A stretch of 64,000 bases of DNA from Desulfobacteraceae bacterium. GTDB taxonomy: Bacteria; Desulfobacterota; Desulfobacteria; Desulfobacterales; UBA5852. The position numbers were made by a program, and so were the translations under genes. Position 1 is the stretch's first letter. Each line of letters begins with the position of its first letter. Below, piece by piece: positions 16,418-24,645 of the stretch. Under the pieces are notes generated by a model. The model ran no database searches. It was not told the origin of the DNA and saw nothing but the letters and a program-made list of their open reading frames with translations. The stretch covers positions 36,367-100,366 of the forward strand of contig JABZFP010000007.1 in the NCBI GenBank assembly GCA_014237395.1. Reading direction: 5' to 3'.

Positions 16418-17067
16418 GGCTTACCTTTTCCGGTTGTTGCCGATAACAGTGTCATCCAAAGCTCGCCGTGGCTTTCTTCAGGAAAAACCGCCTTGAGATT
16501 CAATCCGCAAATCATCTCGAACTGCATGGCACCATTGCCGGCGGTTCCCTTCCTTTGTGCAGACCCAGTGCCGAAATCCATATTTTCAAGCACGACCGAC
16601 TGAAAAAAGACGGATTTCCCCAGGGCATCCTGAAAGCGCGTCAGCGGTTCAACAGAGGGCGTATGGCCGCTGATGCGGATGGTTTTCAGATCTGCCGCAG
16701 GAAGAAAACGATCCAGAATGACTTGAGGCGGCATTGTTTTTTCTAATTCGTCCAGAATATCGATCCAGGGGAAAATGTCCAGTGCGATGAGATAGTTGGC
16801 CTGCCGGCTGCTTTTCTGCAAGGCAAGTGCCGCTTCGGGCTTGAAGGGGGGCTCGTCACCTTGGGAGGCGGACAAGGCGCCGGCCTGCTGCTGAAGTTCG
16901 CTGATTTTAGTCTGGTAGCGGGAACGCTCGCTATACTTTGAGATCCACTGGATGCCGTTGATCAAAGTGAAGGCCGCCAACAAAAGCGCGACACTACCCA
17001 AAACCGCATAGATGATGCGGCGATCCACGTGGTCGTGGGTGGTTAAGTTAATCTGGTTGAATTCCAT
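16414..17067 (-). CDS. PilN/GspL-C-like assembly platform protein
   Basis: 217 residues beginning MEFNQINLTT, close to the INLLP-type motif with which PilN binds PilM. It is followed by a helix (YAVLGSVALLLAAFTLINGI), a coiled coil and a periplasmic ferredoxin-like region containing ILDELEKTMPPQVILDRF and LKTIRISGHTPSVEPLTRF. GGGGA precedes ATG 17067. A type P element ends 12 bp upstream of this start. Confidence 0.85.
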   Translation of the reverse strand: MEFNQINLTTHDHVDRRIIYAVLGSVALLLAAFTLINGIQWISKYSERSRYQTKISELQQQAGALSASQGDEPPFKPEAALALQKSSRQANYLIALDIFPWIDILDELEKTMPPQVILDRFLPAADLKTIRISGHTPSVEPLTRFQDALGKSVFFQSVVLENMDFGTGSAQRKGTAGNGAMQFEMICGLNLKAVFPEESHGELWMTLLSATTGKGKP

Positions 17068-17078
17068 GGTTCCCCAGT

Positions 17079-17205
17079 AGACGGATCCGTAAAACGCCCG
17101 ATATCGGCGTTACGCGTATCCCTCGTTACTGCGGCGTACTATATATGTACGCCTCGCTCCTCGGGATCCGCAAGCCTTGATCTCGAACGTTTTACGAATC
17201 CGTCT
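17079..17205. repeat. Palindromic element type P, copy 3
   Basis: Ends AGACGGATCCGTAAAACGCC and AACGTTTTACGAATCCGTCT, interior CGATATCGGCGTTACGC, GCGGCGTACTATATATGTAC and GCAAGCCTTGATCTCG. It fills most of the 220-bp junction between the pilM-like and pilN-like genes. Confidence 0.9.
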
Positions 17206-17287
17206 GGAATGTGTCGACAAAAATTTCAATCGTTGCTGCCGATTCAAAATTGACGTAAATTTGCAATACTTCATCATGAGAGGCCTG

Positions 17288-18220
17288 TTATTTTACCAAA
17301 CTTTGTGCGGCTCCGATGGCCGACGCGAAGGACGACAGCTTCAACCGTTCCAGAGGATGCGACAGGTCGAAATCGGATTCGATCAATTCCCCTTCGTCCA
17401 GGATATTGAGCTTGATGTCGATCAGATTGCCCAACACTTCCTTGAGTTCGACATGATACCCTACCTGGCTGCCGACGCTCAGGCGTTCGATGCGTTTTCC
17501 CGGGTTGGACTCCAGGTAATGCTGCATGGTCAGATCCACGTCCTGGAAGAATTGCAGATCGGAAAATCCGCGCTTGACCCCGTGGAAAAATGTCAGTTGC
17601 TCGTTTTCAAATACCAGAAAACTGAAATAATTGTCGAAGAGCCCTAAAAAAGCATGGGTTCCCTTGCGTGGCAGGCCGGGAGAGAAAAAATTGAACAGGT
17701 TGATGCCGGCCGGCCGGATCACACGCACATCAACAGTCAATTTGGCCAGAAGATCTTCGTATTGCCGGATGACATCCCGCATGGCGATCGTTACCAAAAG
17801 CTGTTTCGCACCGGAAACATCGCCACCAATCGCCTGGTAGGCGATTTTGGTATTTTCAATCGGGAAATGAAATGATTTTTCCAGGCTCCAGGAAATCAAC
17901 TTTTCCGTTTCCGCCTTGGATTCCGGCAGTTTGGGGTATTCTCGAATGAGAATCCGCACGATCTCACTGGGTAGTGACAGCGCTACCGTGCGCCCGGCGC
18001 CCTCGAATTCACTCATCAGCCGTTGAACCGCCTCCAGAAAAAGATTTGGATCAACGATGTTAAGACTTTTGAAAGCGGGTTTGATGGTCCCTTCCGGCAG
18101 GGGCATGCTGGCACTTTTTACCAACCGCCATTGTTTGCCGGATCTCTCCAACAAGGCCATCCGCAGCGCGTTCGGGGCGATTTCCATACCGGTGAAACGT
18201 TTGGTAAAGGTAAACTTCAT
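17288..18220 (-). CDS. PilM-like actin-fold cytoplasmic platform protein
   Basis: 310 residues with an actin/FtsA-like fold: N-terminal phosphate-1 type strand (GMEIAPNALRMALLE), VALSLPSEIVRILIREYP, and the domain with LISWSLEKSFHFPIEN, as in PilM and GspL. It docks on the PilN N-terminus and the assembly ATPase at the inner membrane. ATG 18220 shares a base with the stop of the GspE-like gene (TGATG), showing tight coupling; the preceding TTG is not needed. Confidence 0.88.
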   Translation of the reverse strand: MKFTFTKRFTGMEIAPNALRMALLERSGKQWRLVKSASMPLPEGTIKPAFKSLNIVDPNLFLEAVQRLMSEFEGAGRTVALSLPSEIVRILIREYPKLPESKAETEKLISWSLEKSFHFPIENTKIAYQAIGGDVSGAKQLLVTIAMRDVIRQYEDLLAKLTVDVRVIRPAGINLFNFFSPGLPRKGTHAFLGLFDNYFSFLVFENEQLTFFHGVKRGFSDLQFFQDVDLTMQHYLESNPGKRIERLSVGSQVGYHVELKEVLGNLIDIKLNILDEGELIESDFDLSHPLERLKLSSFASAIGAAQSLVK

Positions 18221-19950
18221 CAACCGTCCACCTCGACAAAGGTGACCCGGTTGGCCTCCCGGAGGGTGGTGATTCCGTTAAAAACTTCCTGCAGGGCGGC
18301 GCGCCGCAGGAAAACGGTCCCGGATTCGCGGGCTTTCTGCTTGATGGCCGTAATGCGCGAGCGCGACATGAAGAGCTCCCGCATTTCATCATCCATCTCC
18401 ATGATTTCAATAACCGCCTTGCGGCCCCGGTATCCGGTTCCCTGGCAGCGTTCGCACCCTTTGGCCGCGTAAAAAGTGTAGCCTTTGACCAGTTTGGGCG
18501 TCAGCCCGGATTCCATGAGCTCCGCTTCATCGGGCCGGTGGGCGGTCTTGCACTCGCACAGGGTTCGAATCAGGCGCTGCGAGGCAATGCAGTTGAGAGC
18601 CGCCATCAGGTTTTCGGTCTGGATGCCCATGTGCATGAATCGGTTGATGACATCAAAGGACCGATTGGCATGCACCGTGGTAAACACCATGTGGCCGGTG
18701 AGGGCGGATTGCAAGGCAATCTGGGCGGTTTCGGGGTCACGGATCTCACCCACCAGAATCTTGTCGGGGTCGTGCCGCAAGATCGAACGCAGCCCCTTGG
18801 CAAAGGTCAACCCCTTTTTCTCGTTGACGGGAATCTGGACGATTCCTTCCAACTGGTATTCGACCGGATCCTCGATGGTGATGATCTTGGTGTCTTTGCT
18901 GTTGATTTCGGACAGGGCCCCATAGAGGGTCGTGGTCTTTCCGCTGCCGGTGGGGCCCGTCATCAAAAACATGCCGTAGGGGGCATGGATCATGCGGCGG
19001 ATGCGCAGCAATTCGTACTCGGCAAACCCGATGCTGTCGAGTTGGAAGGTGCCCTGGCGGCCGGCGATACTCTCCCGGTCAAGGATACGGATGACCGCAT
19101 CTTCGCCGAAAATGGTCGGCAGGATGGAGATCCGGAAATCAATATAGCGGTCCGACACGTTCAGTTTGAAGCGTCCGTCCTGGGGGATGCGTTTTTCCGA
19201 GATATCGAGCTCGGACATCACCTTGATGCGCGAAATGATGGGGCTCTGATGCTTGGCATCGATGGGATTGGTGGCCTGGTGCAGCATGCCGTTGATCCGA
19301 TAGCGGATAATGATGCCCTTGCTGGTGGTTTCGATGTGAATATCGCTGGCCCGCTTATTGATGGCATCCAGGATGGTGGAATCCACCAGTTTGACAATGG
19401 GGCTTTCCTCGGTGGACACTTTTTCGGCACTGAGGATGTATTCCCCCTGGTCGGACTCCTTGACCACCGACAGGCGCATGTCGTCCGACGAGCTGTCGAT
19501 CATGTTGCGGGACGTCTTGATCCGGCTGATCGCCTTTTTAATGTTGTGTTCGCTGGCGACGACGGCCGAAACCTCCAGGTCCGTCAGCATTTCGAGCTCA
19601 TCCACAAGCTTGAGCAGGTTCTTGGGTTCGGCCATGGCAATGGTGAGCTGTTCGCCGGATTTCCGGTAGGGGACGAATTTGTAGCGCGCCATCAAATCCA
19701 CGGGCACCAGCTTGGACAGTTTCTCCGGGATAACCCCGTCCAGCTTGACATATCGGTAGGAGAACTGGGCTGCCATGATCTGGGCAAGATCTTCCTGGTC
19801 GATCAGGCCTTCCTCGAGACATAGCTGTCCGATCATCTGCTTGGAAATGTTTTTCTTCGACAGGATATACTTCAAGTCTTCCTGGGTCATGAAGCCGAGC
19901 TTCAGGGCCCAGTCGCCGAAGCGAAGCTGGCGGTAGGCTTTAGGTGGCAT
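18220..19950 (-). CDS. GspE/PilB-type secretion ATPase with MshEN-like N-terminus
   Basis: 576 residues. The N-terminal 53 residues after position 8 form two 24-residue motifs of the MshEN type (RFGDWALKLGFMTQEDLKYI... and MIGQLCLEEGLIDQEDLAQI...) separated by exactly five residues, the layout of the c-di-GMP-binding domain of MshE. GspE N-domain and ATPase motifs follow: Walker A GPTGSGKTTT, Asp box, Walker B LRHDPDKILVGEIRD, His box (LTGHMVFTTVHA). A metal-binding cysteine cluster (CECKTAHRP, GCERCQGTGYRGR) ends the ATPase core. ATG 19950 is chosen; an upstream in-frame start would read into a repeat element. Confidence 0.95.
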   Translation of the reverse strand: MPPKAYRQLRFGDWALKLGFMTQEDLKYILSKKNISKQMIGQLCLEEGLIDQEDLAQIMAAQFSYRYVKLDGVIPEKLSKLVPVDLMARYKFVPYRKSGEQLTIAMAEPKNLLKLVDELEMLTDLEVSAVVASEHNIKKAISRIKTSRNMIDSSSDDMRLSVVKESDQGEYILSAEKVSTEESPIVKLVDSTILDAINKRASDIHIETTSKGIIIRYRINGMLHQATNPIDAKHQSPIISRIKVMSELDISEKRIPQDGRFKLNVSDRYIDFRISILPTIFGEDAVIRILDRESIAGRQGTFQLDSIGFAEYELLRIRRMIHAPYGMFLMTGPTGSGKTTTLYGALSEINSKDTKIITIEDPVEYQLEGIVQIPVNEKKGLTFAKGLRSILRHDPDKILVGEIRDPETAQIALQSALTGHMVFTTVHANRSFDVINRFMHMGIQTENLMAALNCIASQRLIRTLCECKTAHRPDEAELMESGLTPKLVKGYTFYAAKGCERCQGTGYRGRKAVIEIMEMDDEMRELFMSRSRITAIKQKARESGTVFLRRAALQEVFNGITTLREANRVTFVEVDG

Positions 19951-19962
19951 TGTTTCCCATGT

Positions 19963-20096
19963 TGACGGTTCCGCTAAATGCCCAATCTCAGCGTTATGCG
20001 GCATGCTTCATAACTGCGGCGTACAAAAGCACGCCTCGCTTTTCAGCATTTGCACGCCTTGACCTTGGGCATTTATCGAAACCTCATATTAAGGCT
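19963..20096. repeat. Palindromic element type P, copy 4
   Basis: Ends TGACGGTTCCGCTAAATGCC and GGGCATTTATCGAAACCTCA, interior AATCTCAGCGTTATGCGG, CTGCGGCGTACAAAAGCACG and GCACGCCTTGACCTTG. It ends 12 bp before the start codon of the GspE-like gene. Confidence 0.85.
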
Positions 20097-20221
20097 TTCA
20101 AATCGCCATATATATGATGGTTGGTGTTGGTTATTCCCGCAAAATAAAATCGTCGAATAACGTATCGTAATGTTAGTGCCAGGTTATTCTAAGCGTGACC
20201 TATAGCATGCCTTGTCGTTTT

Positions 20222-20248
20222 CTTCATGATCTTCATGTGCTTCATGGT
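20222..20248 (-). repeat. 9-bp-periodic ATGAAG-type repeat, copy
   Basis: CTTCATGAT, CTTCATGTG and CTTCATGGT, three perfect 9-bp units, in the 321-bp gap between the GspF-like and GspE-like genes. With the element at 19963 it accounts for about half of that gap; nothing is recognised in the remainder. Confidence 0.75.
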
Positions 20249-20271
20249 AATAATAATTCTTTGTTTTTCCC

Positions 20272-21483
20272 CTATTGTATTGTGCCGGCCAGTTGAAAAA
20301 TTGGCATATACATGGCCAGCACGATAAAGCCGATCAGCAGCCCCATGATAATCATCAGTGCCGGCTCGATGGTCGACGAGATAACGGTCAGTTTGACGTC
20401 GACTTCATCATCGTAGAAATCAGCGGCATCCAATAGCACTTGTTCCAACTCGCCGCCACTTTCCCCCGCGGCGATCATGCGTATGGCCAGGTGGGGGAAG
20501 GCTTCCGTCTCGTCAAGTGCTTCGGAAAAGCCCAACCCCTCGGTGATGCGGCGCACTACCTGGATGAGCTTGTTCCTGAGAAACAGATTGTTCAGGGTGC
20601 CGGAGGCGATGCGCACGGATTCAATCAGCGGCGCTCCAGCGGTCAGCACCATCGCGACGGTGCGCAGAAAAAGGGCGGTGGCGTAGCTGATGTAAAGGCG
20701 CCCTATATAGGGTACTTTGATGAGCCACTGATCCATGTATATTCGCAGGGTCTCCTGGCGGGCAGCGTGCGCCCATCCGGCCGTCATCAGGATGGCAAGG
20801 AGTGCCAGGTATATAAAATTGTTTTTGATGCCGTTGCTGACATTGATCAGCACCATGGTGATGGTCGGCAGCTGGGTGCCGCTCTCGAAATAGGTTTTTG
20901 TAAAAGCCGGCACGACATAGATCAGCAATAAAAACAAGACCGCGACGGAGGCCGTCACCAGAATCAGGGGATACACCGAGGCGGAAATCAATTTGCGCCG
21001 CAGGGCCATCATCTGTTTTAAATAGGCTACGTGTTTGATGAGCGCTTCCGGTATGTTGCCGCTTTTTTCGCCGGCCTGCAGAGAGGAGATATACAGGTTG
21101 GAAAAAATGCGGGGGTATTTGGCAAACGCATCGGAAAGGGACTCGCCGGTGGACACATCGTAACGGACTTGCTGCAGGATATTGTTCAGCTCGGAAGGTT
21201 CGCTCTTCTCGATAATGGCGTCCAGCGCAGCGACAATGGGCATTCCGGTACGAATCAGGACCGCAAATTCCTTATTGAATGAGAAAAAATCGCGAATCTT
21301 GAATTTTTTGGAACGGGGTTCTCCTCCCAGCGGCAACCGCAAACGATCTTCCCGCCGGATGCGATAAACGAAGTGACCGTCTTTTTCCAGGCGCCATTGA
21401 AGATCGTCCCGCGAGTCGGCGGCAATCGTTTTTTTGACGTAATTCCCATCGGGCGTCATGTATTTACATCGGTAGGACGGCAT
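20272..21483 (-). CDS. GspF/PilC-type inner-membrane assembly protein
   Basis: 403 residues beginning MPSYRCKYMTPDGN, the usual GspF N-terminus, followed by two repeated T2SSF domains (FSFNKEFAVLIRTGMPIVAA... and FLRTVAMVLTAGAPLIESVR). Membrane helices lie near residues 170, 220 and 370 (ALMIIMGLLIGFIVLAMYMPIFQL). It forms the polytopic base of the pseudopilus machine. It is the first gene of the operon; the upstream gap contains a type M element and a tRNA-like sequence. Confidence 0.95.
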   Translation of the reverse strand: MPSYRCKYMTPDGNYVKKTIAADSRDDLQWRLEKDGHFVYRIRREDRLRLPLGGEPRSKKFKIRDFFSFNKEFAVLIRTGMPIVAALDAIIEKSEPSELNNILQQVRYDVSTGESLSDAFAKYPRIFSNLYISSLQAGEKSGNIPEALIKHVAYLKQMMALRRKLISASVYPLILVTASVAVLFLLLIYVVPAFTKTYFESGTQLPTITMVLINVSNGIKNNFIYLALLAILMTAGWAHAARQETLRIYMDQWLIKVPYIGRLYISYATALFLRTVAMVLTAGAPLIESVRIASGTLNNLFLRNKLIQVVRRITEGLGFSEALDETEAFPHLAIRMIAAGESGGELEQVLLDAADFYDDEVDVKLTVISSTIEPALMIIMGLLIGFIVLAMYMPIFQLAGTIQ

Positions 21484-21546
21484 TTCGCACGAAATCTTCC
21501 GGATGTGGCAGTCTTTGACCGCGGAAAAGTTGCCGATTCACGTTAT

Positions 21547-21677
21547 GATGGTTTCGTAAAAGTTATGAAGCCGTCACTCCTGCGAAGGCGGGAGTCCAGA
21601 ACTCATTGAAATAACTGGATCCCCGCATGCGCAGGGATGATGAAAGGATTATTTCGGCGACTTTTTACGAACTTATC
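21547..21677. repeat. Palindromic element with REP-like core (type M, copy 3)
   Basis: Ends GATGGTTTCGTAAAAGTTATG and CGACTTTTTACGAACTTATC surround CACTCCTGCGAAGGCGGGAG and GGATCCCCGCATGCGCAGGG. Same plan as 4057-4194. It lies 64 bp upstream of the first gene of the secretion operon. Confidence 0.85.
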
Positions 21678-21771
21678 AAACTTAAAGTACAAAAAAACGG
21701 GGAAGTCAATATTTTACAATTATTTCTGGAGGTTTGGGGCCGGTTGGCGGCAATGCTTCACTTGGTGGGGG

Positions 21772-21890
21772 CGGGGAAAAGGGATCGAACCAACGGCGTG
21801 ATAGCCCTTTTAGGTCTCCCCTTGGGGGCCCCGTAAGCTTTCAACGCTGAGGGGGGATGCTCGCTTGGCCACTCGCGATCCTTTGGTGTC
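21772..21890 (-). other. tRNA-like degenerate sequence
   Basis: On the minus strand the segment begins GGATCGCGAGTGGCCAAGCG, a good class II tRNA D-arm (CGC/GCG stem). Further on it has GTTGAAA, a possible Ser-UGA anticodon loop with a mismatched stem, then GTTGGTTCGATCCC, a T-arm-like stretch, and finally CCCCCACCA. The acceptor ends do not pair and the T-stem is poor, so it is not a working standard tRNA. It could be a decayed tRNA, a leftover attachment site or another structured RNA. It lies downstream of the GAF regulator (minus strand) and upstream of the GspF-like gene. Confidence 0.3.
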
Positions 21891-21961
21891 TATCGTATCA
21901 GACTCACGCGCAATCCGACAGCGATGATTCGCCCCCATGCACCTTTTCAAGTAACCAGACG

Positions 21962-23458
21962 CTACCGGAGCTCAAATTTGGAGATAAGGCGGGAAAGATA
22001 GGTGCGCTGGATGCCCATGATTTTGGCCGCCTGGCTGCGGTTGCCGTTGGTGTGTTCGAGATTGAGGGTGATAAATTCTTTCTTGAATCGATTCAGGGCA
22101 TCTTTCAAGGTGAGGCCGACCTCCAGGCCTGAATCGCAGCTCTGGGAATTAAAAATCGGCAGGTCTTCCGGTCGAATTTTTTTATCGTCGCCCATGACGA
22201 CCGCGCGTTCGATGGCGTTGCGGAGCTCCCGGATATTGCCCGGCCAGTCGTATTTGCGCATGCGCTGAACCGCTTCGTCGGACAGAACGAGATTGGGCAG
22301 GCCGCGTTCACGCCGAAACTCATCCATAAAATACTCCGCCAGCATGGGGATATCTTCCTTGCGTTCCCGCAGGGCCGGCATTTGGATGCTGACGATGTTC
22401 AGCCGGTAGTAAAGATCTTCCCGAAAGCGGCCTTCCTTGACTTCGTTGGCGATATCCCGGTTGGTAGCGGACAGCACCCGGACGTCTACCGATATGGAGT
22501 CGTTGCCACCCACACGGTAAAAGACGCCTTCCTGAAGGACACGCAGGAGCTTGGCCTGCATGCCGGCACTCATTTCGCCGATCTCATCTAAAAATAGCGT
22601 GCCGCCGTCCGCTAGCTCGAATTTGCCGATTTTTCGTTTAAGCGCTCCGGTAAAGGCCCCTTTTTCATAGCCGAAAAGTTCGGCCTCCAGCAAAGTTTCT
22701 TGCAAGGCCGCGCAGTTGAGAACCACCAGGGGACCGTCCTTGCGCGGGCTGGAGCGGTGAATCAGATGCGCCAACAGTTCCTTGCCGGTGCCGCTTTCGC
22801 CTAAGATCAGGGTGCTGGCACTGGAATTGGCCACTTTCAGGGCTTCGGTCGTAATGCGCTTGAGGGTTTGACTTTTACCGACAATCTGGTGTTTGGCGGC
22901 CAGTTCTTCCCGCAGGTCTCGGTATTCCTGGCTCACTTTTTCAAACCGTTTGGCATTCTGGATGGCCCGGGCGGCCACATCCGAGAAAACCGAGAGATCC
23001 CGCAGATCGCTTTCGGTCAGCGGACGGCCGTCGGTTTTGTCGATGACTTCCAGGACGCCGATAATCTGTCCTTCGATCTGCATGGGGACGCAGGCGATGG
23101 ACTGGGTGTCCAGACGCAGGCTGTGGCTGATGGAACTGTCCCACAGGGGGTCCTTTGTTACATTGCTGATCAGGAGCGGTTCACCGGTTTCAGCCACGTG
23201 GCCGGCAATGCCCTGCCCCAGGTTGATGGTAAAGGATTTGACTTCTTGTTTCTTTTCGCCGGTGGCGGCTTTGAAAACCAGTTTTTTGGTCCGGCGATTC
23301 AGCAGCAGGATCGAGCCGGCTTTGGCATTCAGAATGCCGGCGGCGGTTTCCAGGACTAGTTCCAACAACTTTTCAAGATCCTGGGATGATGAAACCCAAC
23401 TGGCGATTTCATGCAGCCTTTCCACAAGGCTTTCAGTGGGGGGCGTGCGTTCTGTCAT
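21962..23458 (-). CDS. GAF-domain sigma-54-dependent activator
   Basis: A 498-residue NifA/FhlA-style enhancer-binding protein: N-terminal GAF domain (about 20-165; [40 protein letters not shown]), AAA+ domain (about 195-430; [38 protein letters not shown]) and C-terminal Fis helix-turn-helix ([20 protein letters not shown]). GAF domains bind small molecules such as cyclic nucleotides or oxoacids; the ligand here is unknown. It is monocistronic by spacing and could control the secretion operon or the surface genes on either side. Confidence 0.96.
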   Translation of the reverse strand: MTERTPPTESLVERLHEIASWVSSSQDLEKLLELVLETAAGILNAKAGSILLLNRRTKKLVFKAATGEKKQEVKSFTINLGQGIAGHVAETGEPLLISNVTKDPLWDSSISHSLRLDTQSIACVPMQIEGQIIGVLEVIDKTDGRPLTESDLRDLSVFSDVAARAIQNAKRFEKVSQEYRDLREELAAKHQIVGKSQTLKRITTEALKVANSSASTLILGESGTGKELLAHLIHRSSPRKDGPLVVLNCAALQETLLEAELFGYEKGAFTGALKRKIGKFELADGGTLFLDEIGEMSAGMQAKLLRVLQEGVFYRVGGNDSISVDVRVLSATNRDIANEVKEGRFREDLYYRLNIVSIQMPALRERKEDIPMLAEYFMDEFRRERGLPNLVLSDEAVQRMRKYDWPGNIRELRNAIERAVVMGDDKKIRPEDLPIFNSQSCDSGLEVGLTLKDALNRFKKEFITLNLEHTNGNRSQAAKIMGIQRTYLSRLISKFELR

Positions 23459-23690
23459 TATTTAGTGGTCCTTAAGGGGTTGTTGCCCGCGTTTCAGTGG
23501 TCGTTCTATCCGAAGCCCTTCACCGCTGGAGATGATTTTGGCGTATGATCAGCGATGTGGGTTGTAATTTCTTTCATCTGTTAACTATCGGTTAAGAACG
23601 CCAAAAGCATTAGCGTCCGATAGGGAATACAGCCGTCACGACTGTCCAGCAACCTCATCTCGGCATGCTTTGCATAGGGGATGGTTCCTC

Positions 23691-24371
23691 TTACCAGAAT
23701 GACCATTGCTCTGTTTGTAAGACATAAATCCCCAGCAACAGGTTTGTCACGGTATGCGCCAGAATCGGTGAAAATAGATTGCGTGAACGGCACAGCAATG
23801 CGCCGTAAACGATTCCGGCAATGATGCCCGGCAACCAGCGATGATGTTCAAACCCGAACGCGACGGCCGTAATAACAAAGGCGTACCAACTGAATTGCCC
23901 CAGCGGCACTGATTTAAAGCGCGATGCCACAAGGAAGCGCATGACAAAGGAGCGCCAGAACAGCTCCTCCATCAAGGGAACGACTATTGCTGCGCCGAAA
24001 AGCCGGATACTGATGATGCCGGACACGTTCCAGGGTCCGGCAACGGCATAAGGATCAAAAGATGAGTGGCCGATTTGCGGATATCGCCCTTCAAGCCCGA
24101 TCCATACAATAAAGACGCCGATGCCTGCGGCCACCGCACGCCAATCCCAAGCCCATTGAATTTCCTGGCGCATCATCGGCCAAAAGATGGCCAGGATGGC
24201 GGCCGTGGTAAGTGTTTTTGCAGTATAGCCCACGCCTGCGCCGATGGGCATCATGGGCAGCAGGGTCGTCAGGACGGCAAACACGCCAAAGGGCGCAACA
24301 TAGGGCAGCCAGGGCCAAACTGTCGAAATATCGGAAATCGATCGCGAAGGTGGTGGCGCTATCCGGCTCAA
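23691..24371 (-). CDS. CAAX-protease-related membrane protein (exosortase-associated type)
   Basis: 226 residues with six to seven hydrophobic helices and the CPBP/Abi metalloprotease motifs: EELFWRSFVMRFL (motif 1), FGFEHHRW (motif 2) and LAHTVTN (motif 3). The arrangement MEELFWRSF with PYVAPFGVF near the start resembles TIGR03008, a subfamily nearly always found with exosortase/PEP-CTERM genes. The start is TTG 24371 with AGGA six bases upstream; no suitable ATG exists before the first helix. It is divergent from the PrsT-like gene. Confidence 0.88.
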   Translation of the reverse strand: MSRIAPPPSRSISDISTVWPWLPYVAPFGVFAVLTTLLPMMPIGAGVGYTAKTLTTAAILAIFWPMMRQEIQWAWDWRAVAAGIGVFIVWIGLEGRYPQIGHSSFDPYAVAGPWNVSGIISIRLFGAAIVVPLMEELFWRSFVMRFLVASRFKSVPLGQFSWYAFVITAVAFGFEHHRWLPGIIAGIVYGALLCRSRNLFSPILAHTVTNLLLGIYVLQTEQWSFW

Positions 24372-24645
24372 GTTGATTCCTGGTCAGGTTGTCGTGGGAT
24401 AAGCATGCCGATGCCAATTGGGCAAACAGAAACGGATTGTAACGGACGCATCCATCATATTCTCAAACCAGCGTGTAAAATAGCCTCTTTTTTTTATCTG
24501 TATAAAATAGTACACTCTTATATGGATTGCAACCTCGTTTAATCCATGGGACAATATGATACACAATAGTAAATGGTGATCCACGCCGTCCTTCATTTTT
24601 GGTTGGACATTGTCGTGGCATCCAACTCTATCTCAGGGGAGGATC

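Noticed and set aside
18538..19824. 428-codon antisense frame over the GspE-like gene
   Set aside because: Lies wholly inside a conserved ATPase gene.
21521..21536. Sigma-54-like GGCA-N8-CCGC upstream of the GspF-like gene (minus strand)
   Set aside because: The GG-N10-GC spacing is right and the location plausible, but both boxes differ from consensus at several positions; too weak to call.
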